The notes: generated by a model from the sequence alone, not told the origin. Positions 7,245 to 14,649 are shown, counted from the stretch's first letter. The stretch is DNA of 17,484 nucleotides from UBA4582 sp047630175 (GCA_047630175.1 JBLHVI010000062.1:1-17484); one strand, 5' to 3'. Numbers and translations: made by a program.

Positions 7245-8456
7245 TCAGCTCTCCGCATCTATATCGGCGGTCCAAAGCGGAAACGGGTCTGGCTGCTGAA
7301 CCCAGACGGCAGGACCGCCGGCCAACTCTCGATCATCAAGCAAACAAGCATCCAATGCCGCGCGCGCCTCGGACTCGTTAAGGTCCTGCCCGATGAAAAC
7401 TAGTTCCTGACGTCGATCCCCGTAGGGTGCTTGGCACTTATTGAGGATAGCGGACCGAAGCTCAGGATCTTCGGGCCAGCTATCCTGAGGCAGCGCCGAC
7501 CAAAAGAGTCCGGCAAAACCATGATTCATGATACCCCCGGCCTGAGACCAGACGCCGGCTTCGTCAAAGCGCGTTGCGAGCCAGAAGAAGCCTTTGGAGC
7601 GCACTAAGTTGCCATAGCCCCAGCCTCGTCGCAAAAAGGCATACAGGCGCTCAGGGTGAAAAGGGCGCCGGGCGGCATAGACAAAACTACCGATCCCATA
7701 CTCCTCGGTCTCAGGCAGATGCTCACCCCGCAACTCAGCCAACCAGCCCGGCGCGTCAGCGGCTTCGTCCATGCTAAAGAGACGGGTATTTAGAATAGCG
7801 GTTGGTGCAATCTGGCCGTGATCAGCTGTTATCACTTTAGCTTTGGGATTCAGTCGCTGCAGGGTCGAGCGCAGGGCGTCAGCCTCCAGCGGAGTTACTA
7901 AATCAGTCTTACTTAGAACAATGATGTTACAGAATTCAATTTGATCTATGAGCAGTTCGGCAATATTGCGCTCGTCCTCGTCCCCAATCTCAAGACCTTT
8001 GTCCTTGAGACTCTCGGACTCTTCAATTAATCGCGGGAAATTGACCGCGTCGACCACGGTAACCATGGTATCCAGACGCGCAACCTCTGACAGCGAGCGT
8101 CCACTCTCGTCGGCAAAGGTGAACGTCTCCGCCACCGGCAGAGGCTCCGAAACGCCAGTCGATTCGATCAGCAGATAGTCGAAGCGCCCCTCGTTTGCTA
8201 GCCGTGAAACTTCTAGCAGGAGATCCTCGCGCAGCGTGCAGCAGATACAGCCATTACTCATTTCGACGAGCTTTTCGTCGACATGCTGCAGACTGCCCTC
8301 ACCGCGAAGAAGCTCGGCGTCGATGTTTACCTCACCCATATCATTGACGATGACGGCAACGCGCAGCCCCTCCCTGTTGTTCAAAATATGGTTAAGTAAA
8401 GTAGTCTTGCCGGCGCCCAGAAAGCCGGACAGCACGGTAACGGGAATTGCTTGCAT
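7245..8456 (-). CDS. COG0523/CobW-family G3E GTPase, probable zinc metallochaperone
   Basis: A P-loop GTPase that likely delivers Zn(II) to client enzymes during zinc limitation. From the ATG at 8456 (403 aa) the P-loop GFLGAGKT is at 11-18. The metal-binding CxCC motif is C70-I71-C72-C73 in NGCICC. LLIESTGVSEP is the Walker B region and SKTDL provides the base-specificity motif. The CobW C-terminal domain follows (from about FVYAARRPFHPERLYAFL). A GTG at 8468 would add four residues, but MQAIPVTVLSGFLGAGK matches the usual start of the family. A Zur-like operator lies 34 bases upstream and is shared with the divergent ABC operon, which favours the zinc role over cobalamin or nitrile-hydratase functions. 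A decayed DUF1826-like gene follows it. Confidence 0.93.
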   Translation of the reverse strand: MQAIPVTVLSGFLGAGKTTLLNHILNNREGLRVAVIVNDMGEVNIDAELLRGEGSLQHVDEKLVEMSNGCICCTLREDLLLEVSRLANEGRFDYLLIESTGVSEPLPVAETFTFADESGRSLSEVARLDTMVTVVDAVNFPRLIEESESLKDKGLEIGDEDERNIAELLIDQIEFCNIIVLSKTDLVTPLEADALRSTLQRLNPKAKVITADHGQIAPTAILNTRLFSMDEAADAPGWLAELRGEHLPETEEYGIGSFVYAARRPFHPERLYAFLRRGWGYGNLVRSKGFFWLATRFDEAGVWSQAGGIMNHGFAGLFWSALPQDSWPEDPELRSAILNKCQAPYGDRRQELVFIGQDLNESEARAALDACLLDDRELAGGPAVWVQQPDPFPLWTADIDAES

Positions 8457-8489
8457 AATGTTAAACACTCATTGTTCAGGTTTGAATAT

Positions 8490-8506
8490 ATGTTATAACA
8501 TAACAT
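8490..8506. promoter_or_regulatory. Zur box in a divergent promoter
   Basis: ATGTTATAACATAACAT is a perfect 7-3-7 inverted repeat (arms ATGTTAT and ATAACAT). Against the gammaproteobacterial Zur consensus core ATGTTATANTATAACAT it differs at one position. It lies 34 bases before the GTPase ATG (minus strand) and overlaps the likely -35 region of the rightward operon, whose -10 may be TACAAT at 8525-8530. Zinc-loaded Zur bound here would repress both directions. The site's match and the zinc-type genes on both sides support each other. Confidence 0.85.
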
Positions 8507-8542
8507 TATTTCTGATAGTATTGCTACAATATGCTGCCCAAC

Positions 8543-8827
8543 ATGAAGAACACGACACCCTACCACTCATTACCAAACCTCATGAGACGTGCCACAAATC
8601 TATATGCGGCGAACCTGTCGAGCATACGCATGGCTCACGACTTTGCACCGTCGCTGCTCGCAGGGCTGCTCTTGTTAACCCGTCAACTCCCTGCGCGCGA
8701 GTGTATTCATAGTGCTCTGGCCAAAGCAGCGTTGTCTGCAGCCTTGGGTTTCGTGGTGACTGGCATGACGTGCAACCAACAATTTCTTTGCCGACACAAC
8801 GCGCATTCTGGCGAGGACCGGGCATGA
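8543..8827 (+). CDS. Small unrecognised membrane-protein ORF, first in the zinc operon
   Basis: I do not recognise this gene. From the ATG at 8543 it would encode 94 aa; a start at 8531 (98 aa) directly abuts the possible -10 TACAAT, and ATG 8582 (MRRATNLYAAN) gives 81 aa. Two hydrophobic stretches are visible: FAPSLLAGLLLL and ALAKAALSAALGFVVTG. Three cysteines occur (ECIH, MTCN, FLCR). Its TGA at 8825-8827 overlaps the ABC ATPase ATG as ATGA, the same coupling seen at the next two junctions, which argues that it is translated. In related zinc ABC operons a DUF2796 histidine-rich protein usually occupies this slot, but nothing in this ORF resembles one. It may be a new small subunit or a remnant. 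Confidence 0.45.
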   Translation: MKNTTPYHSLPNLMRRATNLYAANLSSIRMAHDFAPSLLAGLLLLTRQLPARECIHSALAKAALSAALGFVVTGMTCNQQFLCRHNAHSGEDRA

Positions 8828-9483
8828 CCCTCAATCAAGATGTTGCGATCGAAGTCAAGAATCTACGTTTCAGCTACGACAACGAAATACTTATTGATTT
8901 GGCGTCATTGAGCGTGCAGCGCGGTGAGAGCATGGCAATTCTAGGCGCCTCTGGCAGCGGCAAAACCACCCTACTGCACCTGCTCGCCGGCTTGCTAACG
9001 CCGAGCTCCGGCTCAATCGCATTGTTTGGATCATCGCTAACAGAGATGCGCGAAACTGAGCGTGACCGGTTTCGCGGAAGACATATTGGCTTGGTGTTCC
9101 AACGACTACATCTGCTCCCCGCCCTCAGCGTACTTGAAAACATAATGCTTACGTTACGCCTGGCACGTCTACCACCGGATAAGCAGCGCGTGGATCAGTT
9201 GCTAGACCAACTGCATCTTAAAGACCTTGCCATGTGTAAGCCGGACAGGCTAAGCCAGGGTCAAGCTCAGCGAGTCGCCATCGCTCGGGCTGTCGTGCAC
9301 CGCCCGAAATTACTCATTGCCGACGAACCCACCTCAGCGCTAGACGACAAAAATGCCGAGGATGCAATCGCAATGCTACGAGAATCGGCCAGTGGAGCAG
9401 GCGCAACCTTGCTCGTTGTTACCCACGATCAACGCGTGCGCGGCAGCCTCGCCAGAGAATTTGAAATGCCGGTGCCATTATGA
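8824..9483 (+). CDS. ABC transporter ATP-binding protein, LolD/MacB-like, zinc operon
   Basis: The cytosolic ATPase partner of the FtsX-like permease encoded next. From the ATG at 8824 it has 219 aa: Walker A GASGSGKT (41-48), Q-loop Q93, signature LSQGQ (143-147), Walker B LLIADEP with D167 and E168, and switch H201 in VVTHD. Starts further upstream (8770) add residues without family similarity and lie inside the preceding ORF. The length and the LolD-like sequence (SGSIALFGSSLTEM, LSVLENIML) indicate a type VII mechanotransmission-type ABC ATPase rather than a classical ZnuC. Its ATG overlaps the previous stop and its stop overlaps the permease ATG, so the genes are translated as a unit under the Zur box. 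The role in zinc handling is inferred from regulation and neighbours. Confidence 0.93.
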   Translation: MTLNQDVAIEVKNLRFSYDNEILIDLASLSVQRGESMAILGASGSGKTTLLHLLAGLLTPSSGSIALFGSSLTEMRETERDRFRGRHIGLVFQRLHLLPALSVLENIMLTLRLARLPPDKQRVDQLLDQLHLKDLAMCKPDRLSQGQAQRVAIARAVVHRPKLLIADEPTSALDDKNAEDAIAMLRESASGAGATLLVVTHDQRVRGSLAREFEMPVPL

Positions 9484-10751
9484 TCTTGTTGCGTTTGACC
9501 TTTGCGAATCTTTGCTTGTCGCCACTTGGGTCACTACTGACTCTGCTGTTAGTCAGTTTAAGTAGTGCCAGCATCATCGTGCTGTTGCTGGCAAGCTCGC
9601 AACTCGCACAAACGCTGTCGCGGGATGCAAAAGGAATCGATCTTGTGCTGGGCGCCCGAGGAAGCCCCATACAGCTGATATTATCCGCTGTGTACCATGC
9701 GGATATTCCCACAGGCAATATCCGCCTTAACGACACGCTGCGCTGGCGCGATGACCCGCGGGTAAAAACTGCCGTGCCGCTATCCCTCGGCGACTCCTAT
9801 CGTGGGTTTCGGATTGTCGGCACAACTGCAGAATACGCGCCCATCTATGGCGCGACTTTGCGCACTGGGCGCTACTGGGACGCGCCGATGGAAGTGGTTG
9901 CCGGCGCCTTAGTCGCAGAAGCTGCGCGCCTGCAAGTCAACACGCAGTTCACTAGCGCTCACGGCCTTGGCGCCAGCGGGCATAAGCACGATACACAGCC
10001 CTATCGGGTCGTCGGTGTTTTGAAGCCCACCGGCTCTGTTATTGATCGTCTGATCCTGACGTCGCTGGAAAGTGTTTGGCAACTCCACGATGAGGGCGAC
10101 CCGGCTTCGAATCATCAAAATTCTACCGACTCCGACGAGCAGCACAATGCAAGCCAAAGCCATCAAGACGGTGAAGAAGATCATGCGAATCACGCCGAAG
10201 ATAATGTGCAACACATAACAGCCATGTTATTGAGCTATCGATCTCCGCTGAGCGCGCTCTCCCTACCCCGAGAGGTTAACGCCGCGGGTGCACTGCAGGC
10301 GGCCGCACCCGCGATGGAAATGGCCAGAGTACTGCAGTTGGTTGGCATTGGCTTGGACGGACTCAAGGCATTTGCCGTGGTTCTTATATTGATTGCATTT
10401 CTGAGCTTGTTCGCGACCTTGTACGGCTCCCTCCGCGCCCGACGACATGATCTGGCTATGCTGCGCTGCCTCGGTGCAAACCGCTGGGAACTGCTCCTCA
10501 TGCTTTTGTTAGAGGGATTTTTGTTGGCCTTTGGCGGCATACTACTGGGCGTCGCTGTTGGTCATGGGACGATGGAAGCAGTAGGTTACATGCTTGCAAA
10601 CACGCGTGGCGTTGGCTTCACTGGGCGGACTTGGCTTTCCTCCGAAACGTTCCTACTTCTCGGCTTGCTGGTGGTCACGGCGGCCGCTGCGGCCCTGCCG
10701 GCAATTCAGGCGTATCGCACTGATGTTGCGCGCACGCTGGCAGCACCATGA
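9480..10751 (+). CDS. FtsX-like ABC permease with histidine-rich periplasmic segment
   Basis: The inner-membrane partner of the preceding ATPase. The 423-aa protein has the four-helix MacB/FtsX layout: TM1 at about 17-40, a long periplasmic domain, then TM2 at about 294-317, TM3 at about 337-361 and TM4 at about 389-409. The coupling region RRHDLAMLRCLGANRWELL (321-339) is characteristic. Residues 203-245 form a low-complexity acidic and histidine-rich stretch with seven histidines, followed by conserved-looking sequence. In an operon behind a Zur box, this suggests a zinc-binding loop. Start and stop both sit in ATGA overlaps. The family includes lipoprotein-release and envelope-stress transporters; a part in zinc acquisition, as in the Vibrio Zrg system, is the favoured inference but is not proven by sequence. 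Confidence 0.9.
   Translation: MILLRLTFANLCLSPLGSLLTLLLVSLSSASIIVLLLASSQLAQTLSRDAKGIDLVLGARGSPIQLILSAVYHADIPTGNIRLNDTLRWRDDPRVKTAVPLSLGDSYRGFRIVGTTAEYAPIYGATLRTGRYWDAPMEVVAGALVAEAARLQVNTQFTSAHGLGASGHKHDTQPYRVVGVLKPTGSVIDRLILTSLESVWQLHDEGDPASNHQNSTDSDEQHNASQSHQDGEEDHANHAEDNVQHITAMLLSYRSPLSALSLPREVNAAGALQAAAPAMEMARVLQLVGIGLDGLKAFAVVLILIAFLSLFATLYGSLRARRHDLAMLRCLGANRWELLLMLLLEGFLLAFGGILLGVAVGHGTMEAVGYMLANTRGVGFTGRTWLSSETFLLLGLLVVTAAAAALPAIQAYRTDVARTLAAP
10086..10214 (+). other. Histidine-rich low-complexity insertion in the permease
   Basis: This codes for permease residues 203-245, with histidines at 203, 212, 222, 228, 235, 238 and 245 and many Asp/Glu/Asn/Gln/Ser. H167/K168/H169/D170 (GHKHD) just before adds two more histidines. 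Such loops commonly bind zinc or copper. No TM is predicted here, and the topology places it on the periplasmic side. Confidence 0.75.
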
Positions 10752-11683
10752 AGCAGTCCTCCTTCACGCTCATTGTCGTTGTAACTGCATGTCTGCTGGG
10801 CGCCACGGTATTGCTATGGGAGCCGACACCGCACCCAACAGACAGCACAAAATTTGTCCCTACGGAACTGACCCTACAGGAAATGGCAGCAGAGCCCCGG
10901 GATCAGGCGTCGATGTCGCCAACAACGCCCGACAGTCTTGAACCTCTATCTATCGACAGCGCCCAGCGAATCAGCATTGGGGTTGTGTCTGAGTCCGGCT
11001 ACTACAACGAAAAAAACGAGTACGTTGTTGATCTTTTAGAACGCGATTACGCCTACCTATCCGTGCAACTCACCGCAGACAGCGGTCATCCGATAGAGGG
11101 AGCAACGCCGGACATCACCATTGAGGGTTCGAGTCGACTTTTGCAGCCGAACGAGGTGTCATACATGTCAAGTACCGACAAAACCGGCATGATTGAATTC
11201 GCTGTTGCAGGCGGAAAGATGGGCGTAGATCGCGTCAGGGTCGCTGTGGGGGACGCGCACGCGGATATCCTGATCAACGTTATCAGTCTAAGCGCCGCTG
11301 GGTTCCCTCAGCTGGCAAACATCGAGGGGGGAATTCCATGGGAACAACTGGCGCTGGCGCGCGTCACTTATACCGACTTGGCCATTGAAACCGAATTTCC
11401 GACGAGTGTGCTAGCGCAAAGCGGAAAAATTATCAGGGTAACGGGCTACATGATGCCGCTGGAAACCGAAGAACTGCAACGCCATTTCTTGTTGACGTCA
11501 AATCCACCAAGCTGCTTTTTTCACATACCGGGCGGACCCACAGGTGCCATCGAGGTGTTAACGGAAACGGGTATCGAGGTCTCCTGGGATCCGGTGATTC
11601 TAGAAGGACGCTTCGAACCCCTTGTCCGCAGCGAAGCCGGTTTTGTTTACCGCCTACACGACGCCCTGCTACTTGCCCCCTAA
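10748..11683 (+). CDS. Membrane-anchored DUF3299-type protein of the zinc operon
   Basis: The protein has 311 aa. Residues 6-24 are a single hydrophobic signal-anchor (SFTLIVVVTACLLGATVLLW), with the rest periplasmic. A central Ig-like region (about 75-185) contains the 'tDKTGMIEFAVAGGKMGVDRV' pattern of bacterial Ig-like folds. The C-terminal part (about 225-311) matches DUF3299: GYMMPLETEELQRHFLL, PSCFFHIPGGPTG, IEVSWDPVILEGRFEP and GFVYRL. DUF3299 proteins occur with zinc-regulated ABC transporters, so this is probably a periplasmic partner or metal-binding accessory. The usual second cysteine after PSC is replaced by phenylalanine (PSCFFH), leaving C-x-x-H as the possible metal ligand set. 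Its ATG overlaps the permease stop. I see no clear terminator after it. Confidence 0.75.
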   Translation: MKQSSFTLIVVVTACLLGATVLLWEPTPHPTDSTKFVPTELTLQEMAAEPRDQASMSPTTPDSLEPLSIDSAQRISIGVVSESGYYNEKNEYVVDLLERDYAYLSVQLTADSGHPIEGATPDITIEGSSRLLQPNEVSYMSSTDKTGMIEFAVAGGKMGVDRVRVAVGDAHADILINVISLSAAGFPQLANIEGGIPWEQLALARVTYTDLAIETEFPTSVLAQSGKIIRVTGYMMPLETEELQRHFLLTSNPPSCFFHIPGGPTGAIEVLTETGIEVSWDPVILEGRFEPLVRSEAGFVYRLHDALLLAP

Positions 11684-11903
11684 ACTAACAACGGTTTTGC
11701 TGAGATATCATTATAAGCTCTCCCTACCAAGAAATGCCGTAGGCAAAAAGCGAAACGTCCCTGTCAGTGCCTGTCGCTTCGACCCGATCGTCGCTGGCGG
11801 CTTGCTTAAAATATGGGCAAAGTTCGTTGGAGAGTCTGGTCTACCCATCAACTGGGTTGATGGCGATAACACCCTAGCAGTGCAGTGCGGTCCTATTTAG
11901 CAC

Positions 11904-11935
11904 ACAGCAAACAGCAAACAGCAAACAGCAAACAG
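11904..11935 (+). repeat. Seven-base tandem repeat (ACAGCAA) x4
   Basis: ACAGCAA occurs four times in a row (11904-11931), then a partial copy ACAG. It runs straight into the 35-base tandem repeat. It is probably slippage-generated and could vary in copy number between strains. Confidence 0.9.
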
Positions 11936-12018
11936 ATATGGTGGGTGTCCCGAATTCGTCCGGCAAACAGATATGGTGGGTGTCCCGAATTCGTCCGTGG
12001 GTGTCCCGAATTCGTCCG
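11928..12018 (+). repeat. 35-bp tandem repeat carrying TGGGTGTCCCGAA units, 2.6 copies
   Basis: The unit 11928-11962 is repeated exactly at 11963-11997, and its last 21 bases again at 11998-12018. Each copy contains TGGGTGTCCCGAATTCGTCC (starts 11942, 11977, 11998). GAATTC inside it is a palindrome. The core TGGRTGTCCCGA is the same as in the repeats at 17235-17374. Confidence 0.95.
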
Positions 12019-12048
12019 TTGACAATTCAACGGAGGCAGACGCATTAT
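12019..12048 (+). promoter_or_regulatory. Candidate P450 promoter at the repeat edge
   Basis: TTGACA (12019-12024) is a perfect -35 box immediately after the last repeat copy; CATTAT (12043-12048) at 18 bases is a possible -10. GTTGA-CAAT-TCAAC overlaps the -35 as a 5-4-5 inverted repeat. The arrangement suggests that repeat expansion placed or altered the promoter. Confidence 0.5.
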
Positions 12049-12077
12049 CAAATCAAAAATGAAAGAGGGAAGATACG

Positions 12078-13415
12078 GTGATCATAGAAGAGAACTACAC
12101 GTTCCAAGACAAAGATGTCATTGATCCAGCTTTGTACGAGAAAGTAGGACACCCTCAACAGGCATTCGCCTGGCTACGTGCTAACGATCCACTTCGAATG
12201 GTCAAACCGAAAGGCTTTCGGCCTTTCTGGGTTGTCACCAAGCATGCAGACATCACAGAAATCGAGAAACAACCGAGCCTGTTTACCAATGAACCCCGCC
12301 CTATCTTGCTGCGCGAAGCGTCTGCACCAGAAATGAGGCAAGAACTGATCGCTGCGATTTTTGAGAGACTGCAAGACGCGCCTAAATTACTTGAAGTGCT
12401 TGCAACGTCCTCAGAACAAGGGTTAATTCGCTCGCTGGTACAAATGGACCCGCCTGACCACACGACTTATCGGGAACTTGTACAGCCCTGGTTCAAGCCG
12501 TCCAACATTAAGAAGCTCGGTGACCGGCTCGAGGCGCTTACCAAAGACATCCTTGATCAAATGATGGGTGATGGTAGTAGCCAAGAATGCGACTTCGTCG
12601 ATGACGTGTCTGTCTATGCGCCGCTGAGGCTAATCACGGAATTGCTCGGCGTACCGCAAGAGGACGAGTGGCGTATTTTAAAACTAACCAACGAGATATT
12701 CGCGGGTGATGATCCCGAAATGCAGCGTATGGCTGATGACCCACTGTCGATATTCGATACCATCAAGGATGTTTTCCAGTTCTTTGGTGACCTGACCGAC
12801 AAATTTCGGCAGCATCCGGATGAAAGTCTTGGCAGCTATATTGCCAATGGCAAAATTAATGGCGAGTATCTGCCGTACAAGGAACTAATCTCCTACTACA
12901 CGATTGTTGCGACAGCGGGGCATGACACAACGCGTAACGCGATAACCGGTGGCCTTCATGCGCTGCTGACACATCCGGCGCAACTGCAGCGCCTTAAAGA
13001 AACTATCCAAGACGAAACAGCCGTCAAACTGGCGGTTGAAGAAATGCTTCGCTGGACGACACCCGTTGCGCAATTTTCTCGAACGGCTGCGCGGGATTAT
13101 GACCTTCGCGGCAAGACGATTAAGAAAGGAGATACAGTGGGGCTAATGTATGCATCAGCCAGCTTCGATGAAGATGTTTTTGATAATCCTTTCGCGTTCA
13201 ACATCGAGAGAAAACCGAACCGCCATCTCGCTTTCGGTACTGGACCTCACCAGTGCCTCGGTCTGATACTGGCTCGACTAGAGATGCGGATATTCTTCGA
13301 GCAGTTAATTCCGCGAATAACGGAGATGGAAATTGTCGGCGATCCTGAGCGTGCCCGAGCCAGCTTCGTGCATGGCCTTAAACATATGAACATCAGGTAT
13401 CGCCTGGCTGACTAG
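12078..13415 (+). CDS. Cytochrome P450 monooxygenase
   Basis: A soluble bacterial class I P450 that hydroxylates an apolar substrate using electrons from a ferredoxin. The 445-aa chain has HTTYR (H128, R132; C-helix), the oxygen-binding I-helix AGHDTT (280-285), ExxR as E322-x-x-R325, and the haem-thiolate loop FGTGPHQCLG (386-395) with C393 as iron ligand. The start is GTG 12078 behind AGAGGGAAG. Sequence style resembles bacterial CYPs acting on terpenes, steroids or fatty acids, but the CYP family cannot be named by eye. No ferredoxin or reductase gene is adjacent, so its redox partner must be encoded elsewhere. The gene is followed by a 10-bp hairpin and then the AttH-like gene on the same strand, with the upstream repeats giving it its own promoter. 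Confidence 0.96.
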   Translation: MIIEENYTFQDKDVIDPALYEKVGHPQQAFAWLRANDPLRMVKPKGFRPFWVVTKHADITEIEKQPSLFTNEPRPILLREASAPEMRQELIAAIFERLQDAPKLLEVLATSSEQGLIRSLVQMDPPDHTTYRELVQPWFKPSNIKKLGDRLEALTKDILDQMMGDGSSQECDFVDDVSVYAPLRLITELLGVPQEDEWRILKLTNEIFAGDDPEMQRMADDPLSIFDTIKDVFQFFGDLTDKFRQHPDESLGSYIANGKINGEYLPYKELISYYTIVATAGHDTTRNAITGGLHALLTHPAQLQRLKETIQDETAVKLAVEEMLRWTTPVAQFSRTAARDYDLRGKTIKKGDTVGLMYASASFDEDVFDNPFAFNIERKPNRHLAFGTGPHQCLGLILARLEMRIFFEQLIPRITEMEIVGDPERARASFVHGLKHMNIRYRLAD

Positions 13416-13439
13416 CTTCATCGTTATTGACGATGAAGC
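13415..13439 (+). terminator. Perfect 10-bp hairpin after the P450
   Basis: GCTTCATCGT (13415-13424), loop TATTG, ACGATGAAGC (13430-13439). It starts on the last base of the stop codon. The following CTGATCTTTGT is only weakly T-rich, so partial termination or RNA protection is as likely as full termination. Confidence 0.55.
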
Positions 13440-13465
13440 CTGATCTTTGTAAAGATGCGGGCTTT

Positions 13466-13496
13466 GCGCCTCGTTCAACTGGCAACGAGTAGGCGC
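13466..13496 (+). other. Second bulged hairpin before the AttH-like gene
   Basis: GCGC plus CTCGTT (13466-13475) pairs with AACGAG (13484-13489) and GCGC (13493-13496), with a three-base bulge. It lies between the first hairpin and the GAGGT ribosome binding site at 13515-13519. It may act with the first hairpin to set the expression ratio of P450 and downstream genes. Confidence 0.35.
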
Positions 13497-13524
13497 CCTA
13501 CGCTGTAAAAAATCGAGGTTCCAC

Positions 13525-14649
13525 ATGCTAAACCGTCTTGATGACTACCCTATCCATCAGACTCCAGAGCCAATTGCCCATCCGGCGAGCTCAGACCCGA
13601 ACGTCTATGACCGTACCTGGTTCAACGGCTACAATGACGAAGGCACACGTTATTTCGGCCTTGGGATTGCGGTCTACCCGCATCGGGGCATCCTCGACTG
13701 CCATTTCAGTACGGTGGCGGTTGGCGAACGCCAGCACTGTTTTTATGCATCCAGACGGGCGCCGCAAGAACGCACCGACATGTCGGTTGGGCCTTTCCGG
13801 CTAGAAATAACCGAACCCCTCCGCAGTGCCCGCGTGATCATTGATGACAACGAGAGCGGGGTCGCGTGCGACCTAACTTTCTCTGCACGCACTTCTGCGA
13901 TTCAGGAAGCCCGACAGGTGCTTTGGCAAGGCCAAAGGCGGGCCATGGATGCGACTCGGTTTGCTCAATTCGGACGATGGTCCGGCACAGTCAGAACGCC
14001 TGATGGTGAATTTACCGTCGATGAAGACACTTGGCGCGGAACGAAAGACCGCTCATGGGGCATTCGTGGCGTGGGTGAACGCGCACAAGTTGGTGCGCCA
14101 ATCACGCCTGGCGGCGCTTTCTTCTTATGGGCGCCGTTGCAGTGGGAGGATCACGTTACCCACGCGGTGTTCTTCGACGGACCGAACGGTGAAATCCTGG
14201 TGCGAGAAGGAATTGTTGCACCCTTGTTTAAATCTGAGGCCGATATCCCCGACGAGTTGGTAAAAGTAGCGACACACATGGCAACGGCAGTTCATCGTGT
14301 CGACTACCACCCAGGCACGCGACTCGCGAAGTATGCCGAACTCGACCTGATCGATATGCACGGCAAGACGCGCACGATTGCAATGCAACCGCTGCTACAA
14401 TTCCAGTTCAAGGGCCTTGGCTACGGCCATCACGAATGGGGCCAAGGTATGTGGAAGGGAGAGCTTGCCATCGGCGGCGAAAGCTTCGACCCACTCAAGC
14501 TAGATCTCCTCGCCCTTGACAATCTTCACGTCCAACAAGTTGTCCGCGTCACCGATGGCAAGCAGACCGGTATCGGCGCGCTTGAGCAGATCGTCATCGG
14601 CCCTTACGCACCCGCTGGATTCACTGGTTTCGCGGACGGGGCAAAATGA
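13525..14649 (+). CDS. AttH/CrtC-like (DUF7065/DUF7064-type) lipocalin-fold protein
   Basis: I recognise only a general type: a 374-aa soluble, beta-rich protein with the composition of two tandem lipocalin-like domains, as in AttH/carotenoid 1,2-hydratase-like proteins now split as DUF7065 and DUF7064. Supporting segments are RTWFNGYNDEGTRYFGLGIAVYP near the N-terminus, the 'FGRWSGTVRTPDGEFTVDEDTWRGTKDRSWGIRGVGE' region, and HHEWGQGMWKGEL near the C-terminus. The 'W.G.KDRSWG.R' motif is the clearest family mark. The role of such proteins is mostly unknown; related proteins can catalyse hydration or cyclisation of hydrophobic substrates. There is no signal peptide. GAGGT six bases upstream fixes the start. 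Next to a P450, it may handle the oxidised product. Its stop overlaps the next start. Confidence 0.62.
   Translation: MLNRLDDYPIHQTPEPIAHPASSDPNVYDRTWFNGYNDEGTRYFGLGIAVYPHRGILDCHFSTVAVGERQHCFYASRRAPQERTDMSVGPFRLEITEPLRSARVIIDDNESGVACDLTFSARTSAIQEARQVLWQGQRRAMDATRFAQFGRWSGTVRTPDGEFTVDEDTWRGTKDRSWGIRGVGERAQVGAPITPGGAFFLWAPLQWEDHVTHAVFFDGPNGEILVREGIVAPLFKSEADIPDELVKVATHMATAVHRVDYHPGTRLAKYAELDLIDMHGKTRTIAMQPLLQFQFKGLGYGHHEWGQGMWKGELAIGGESFDPLKLDLLALDNLHVQQVVRVTDGKQTGIGALEQIVIGPYAPAGFTGFADGAK

Larger units (their letters stand above)
11684..12077. other. 394-base intergenic region with repeats and P450 promoter
   Basis: From 11684 to 11900 I see no gene I can support; an open frame to 11900 is short and unlike anything I know. 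CCATCAAC (11845-11852), TGG, GTTGATGG (11856-11863) form a perfect 8-3-8 inverted repeat, a possible operator. From 11904 on the region is tandem repeats, described separately, followed by a TTGACA box and the P450 ribosome binding site AGAGGGAAG (about 12064-12072). Confidence 0.6.

Noticed and set aside
7245..8456. Cobalamin-biosynthesis CobW proper
   Set aside because: No cobalamin genes lie nearby; the Zur box and zinc-type neighbours favour the zinc COG0523 subgroup.
8531..8542. Upstream ATG (8531) as start of the small zinc-operon ORF
   Set aside because: It directly abuts the candidate -10 box TACAAT (8525-8530), leaving no room for a leader; 8543 or 8582 is more likely.
8236..8712. 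Plus-strand ORF of 158 codons opposite the GTPase
   Set aside because: It lies antisense to the well-conserved CobW-type P-loop region, is rich in serine and proline as expected of a shadow frame, and passes through the Zur promoter region.
9480..10751. MacB-type macrolide or toxin exporter
   Set aside because: There is no MacA-like adaptor gene, the ATPase is a separate short LolD-type protein, and Zur control with a histidine-rich loop points to metal handling.
11622..11900. ORF of 92 codons after the DUF3299 gene
   Set aside because: It begins inside the DUF3299 gene in another frame, has no ribosome binding site at internal ATGs and no recognisable motif.
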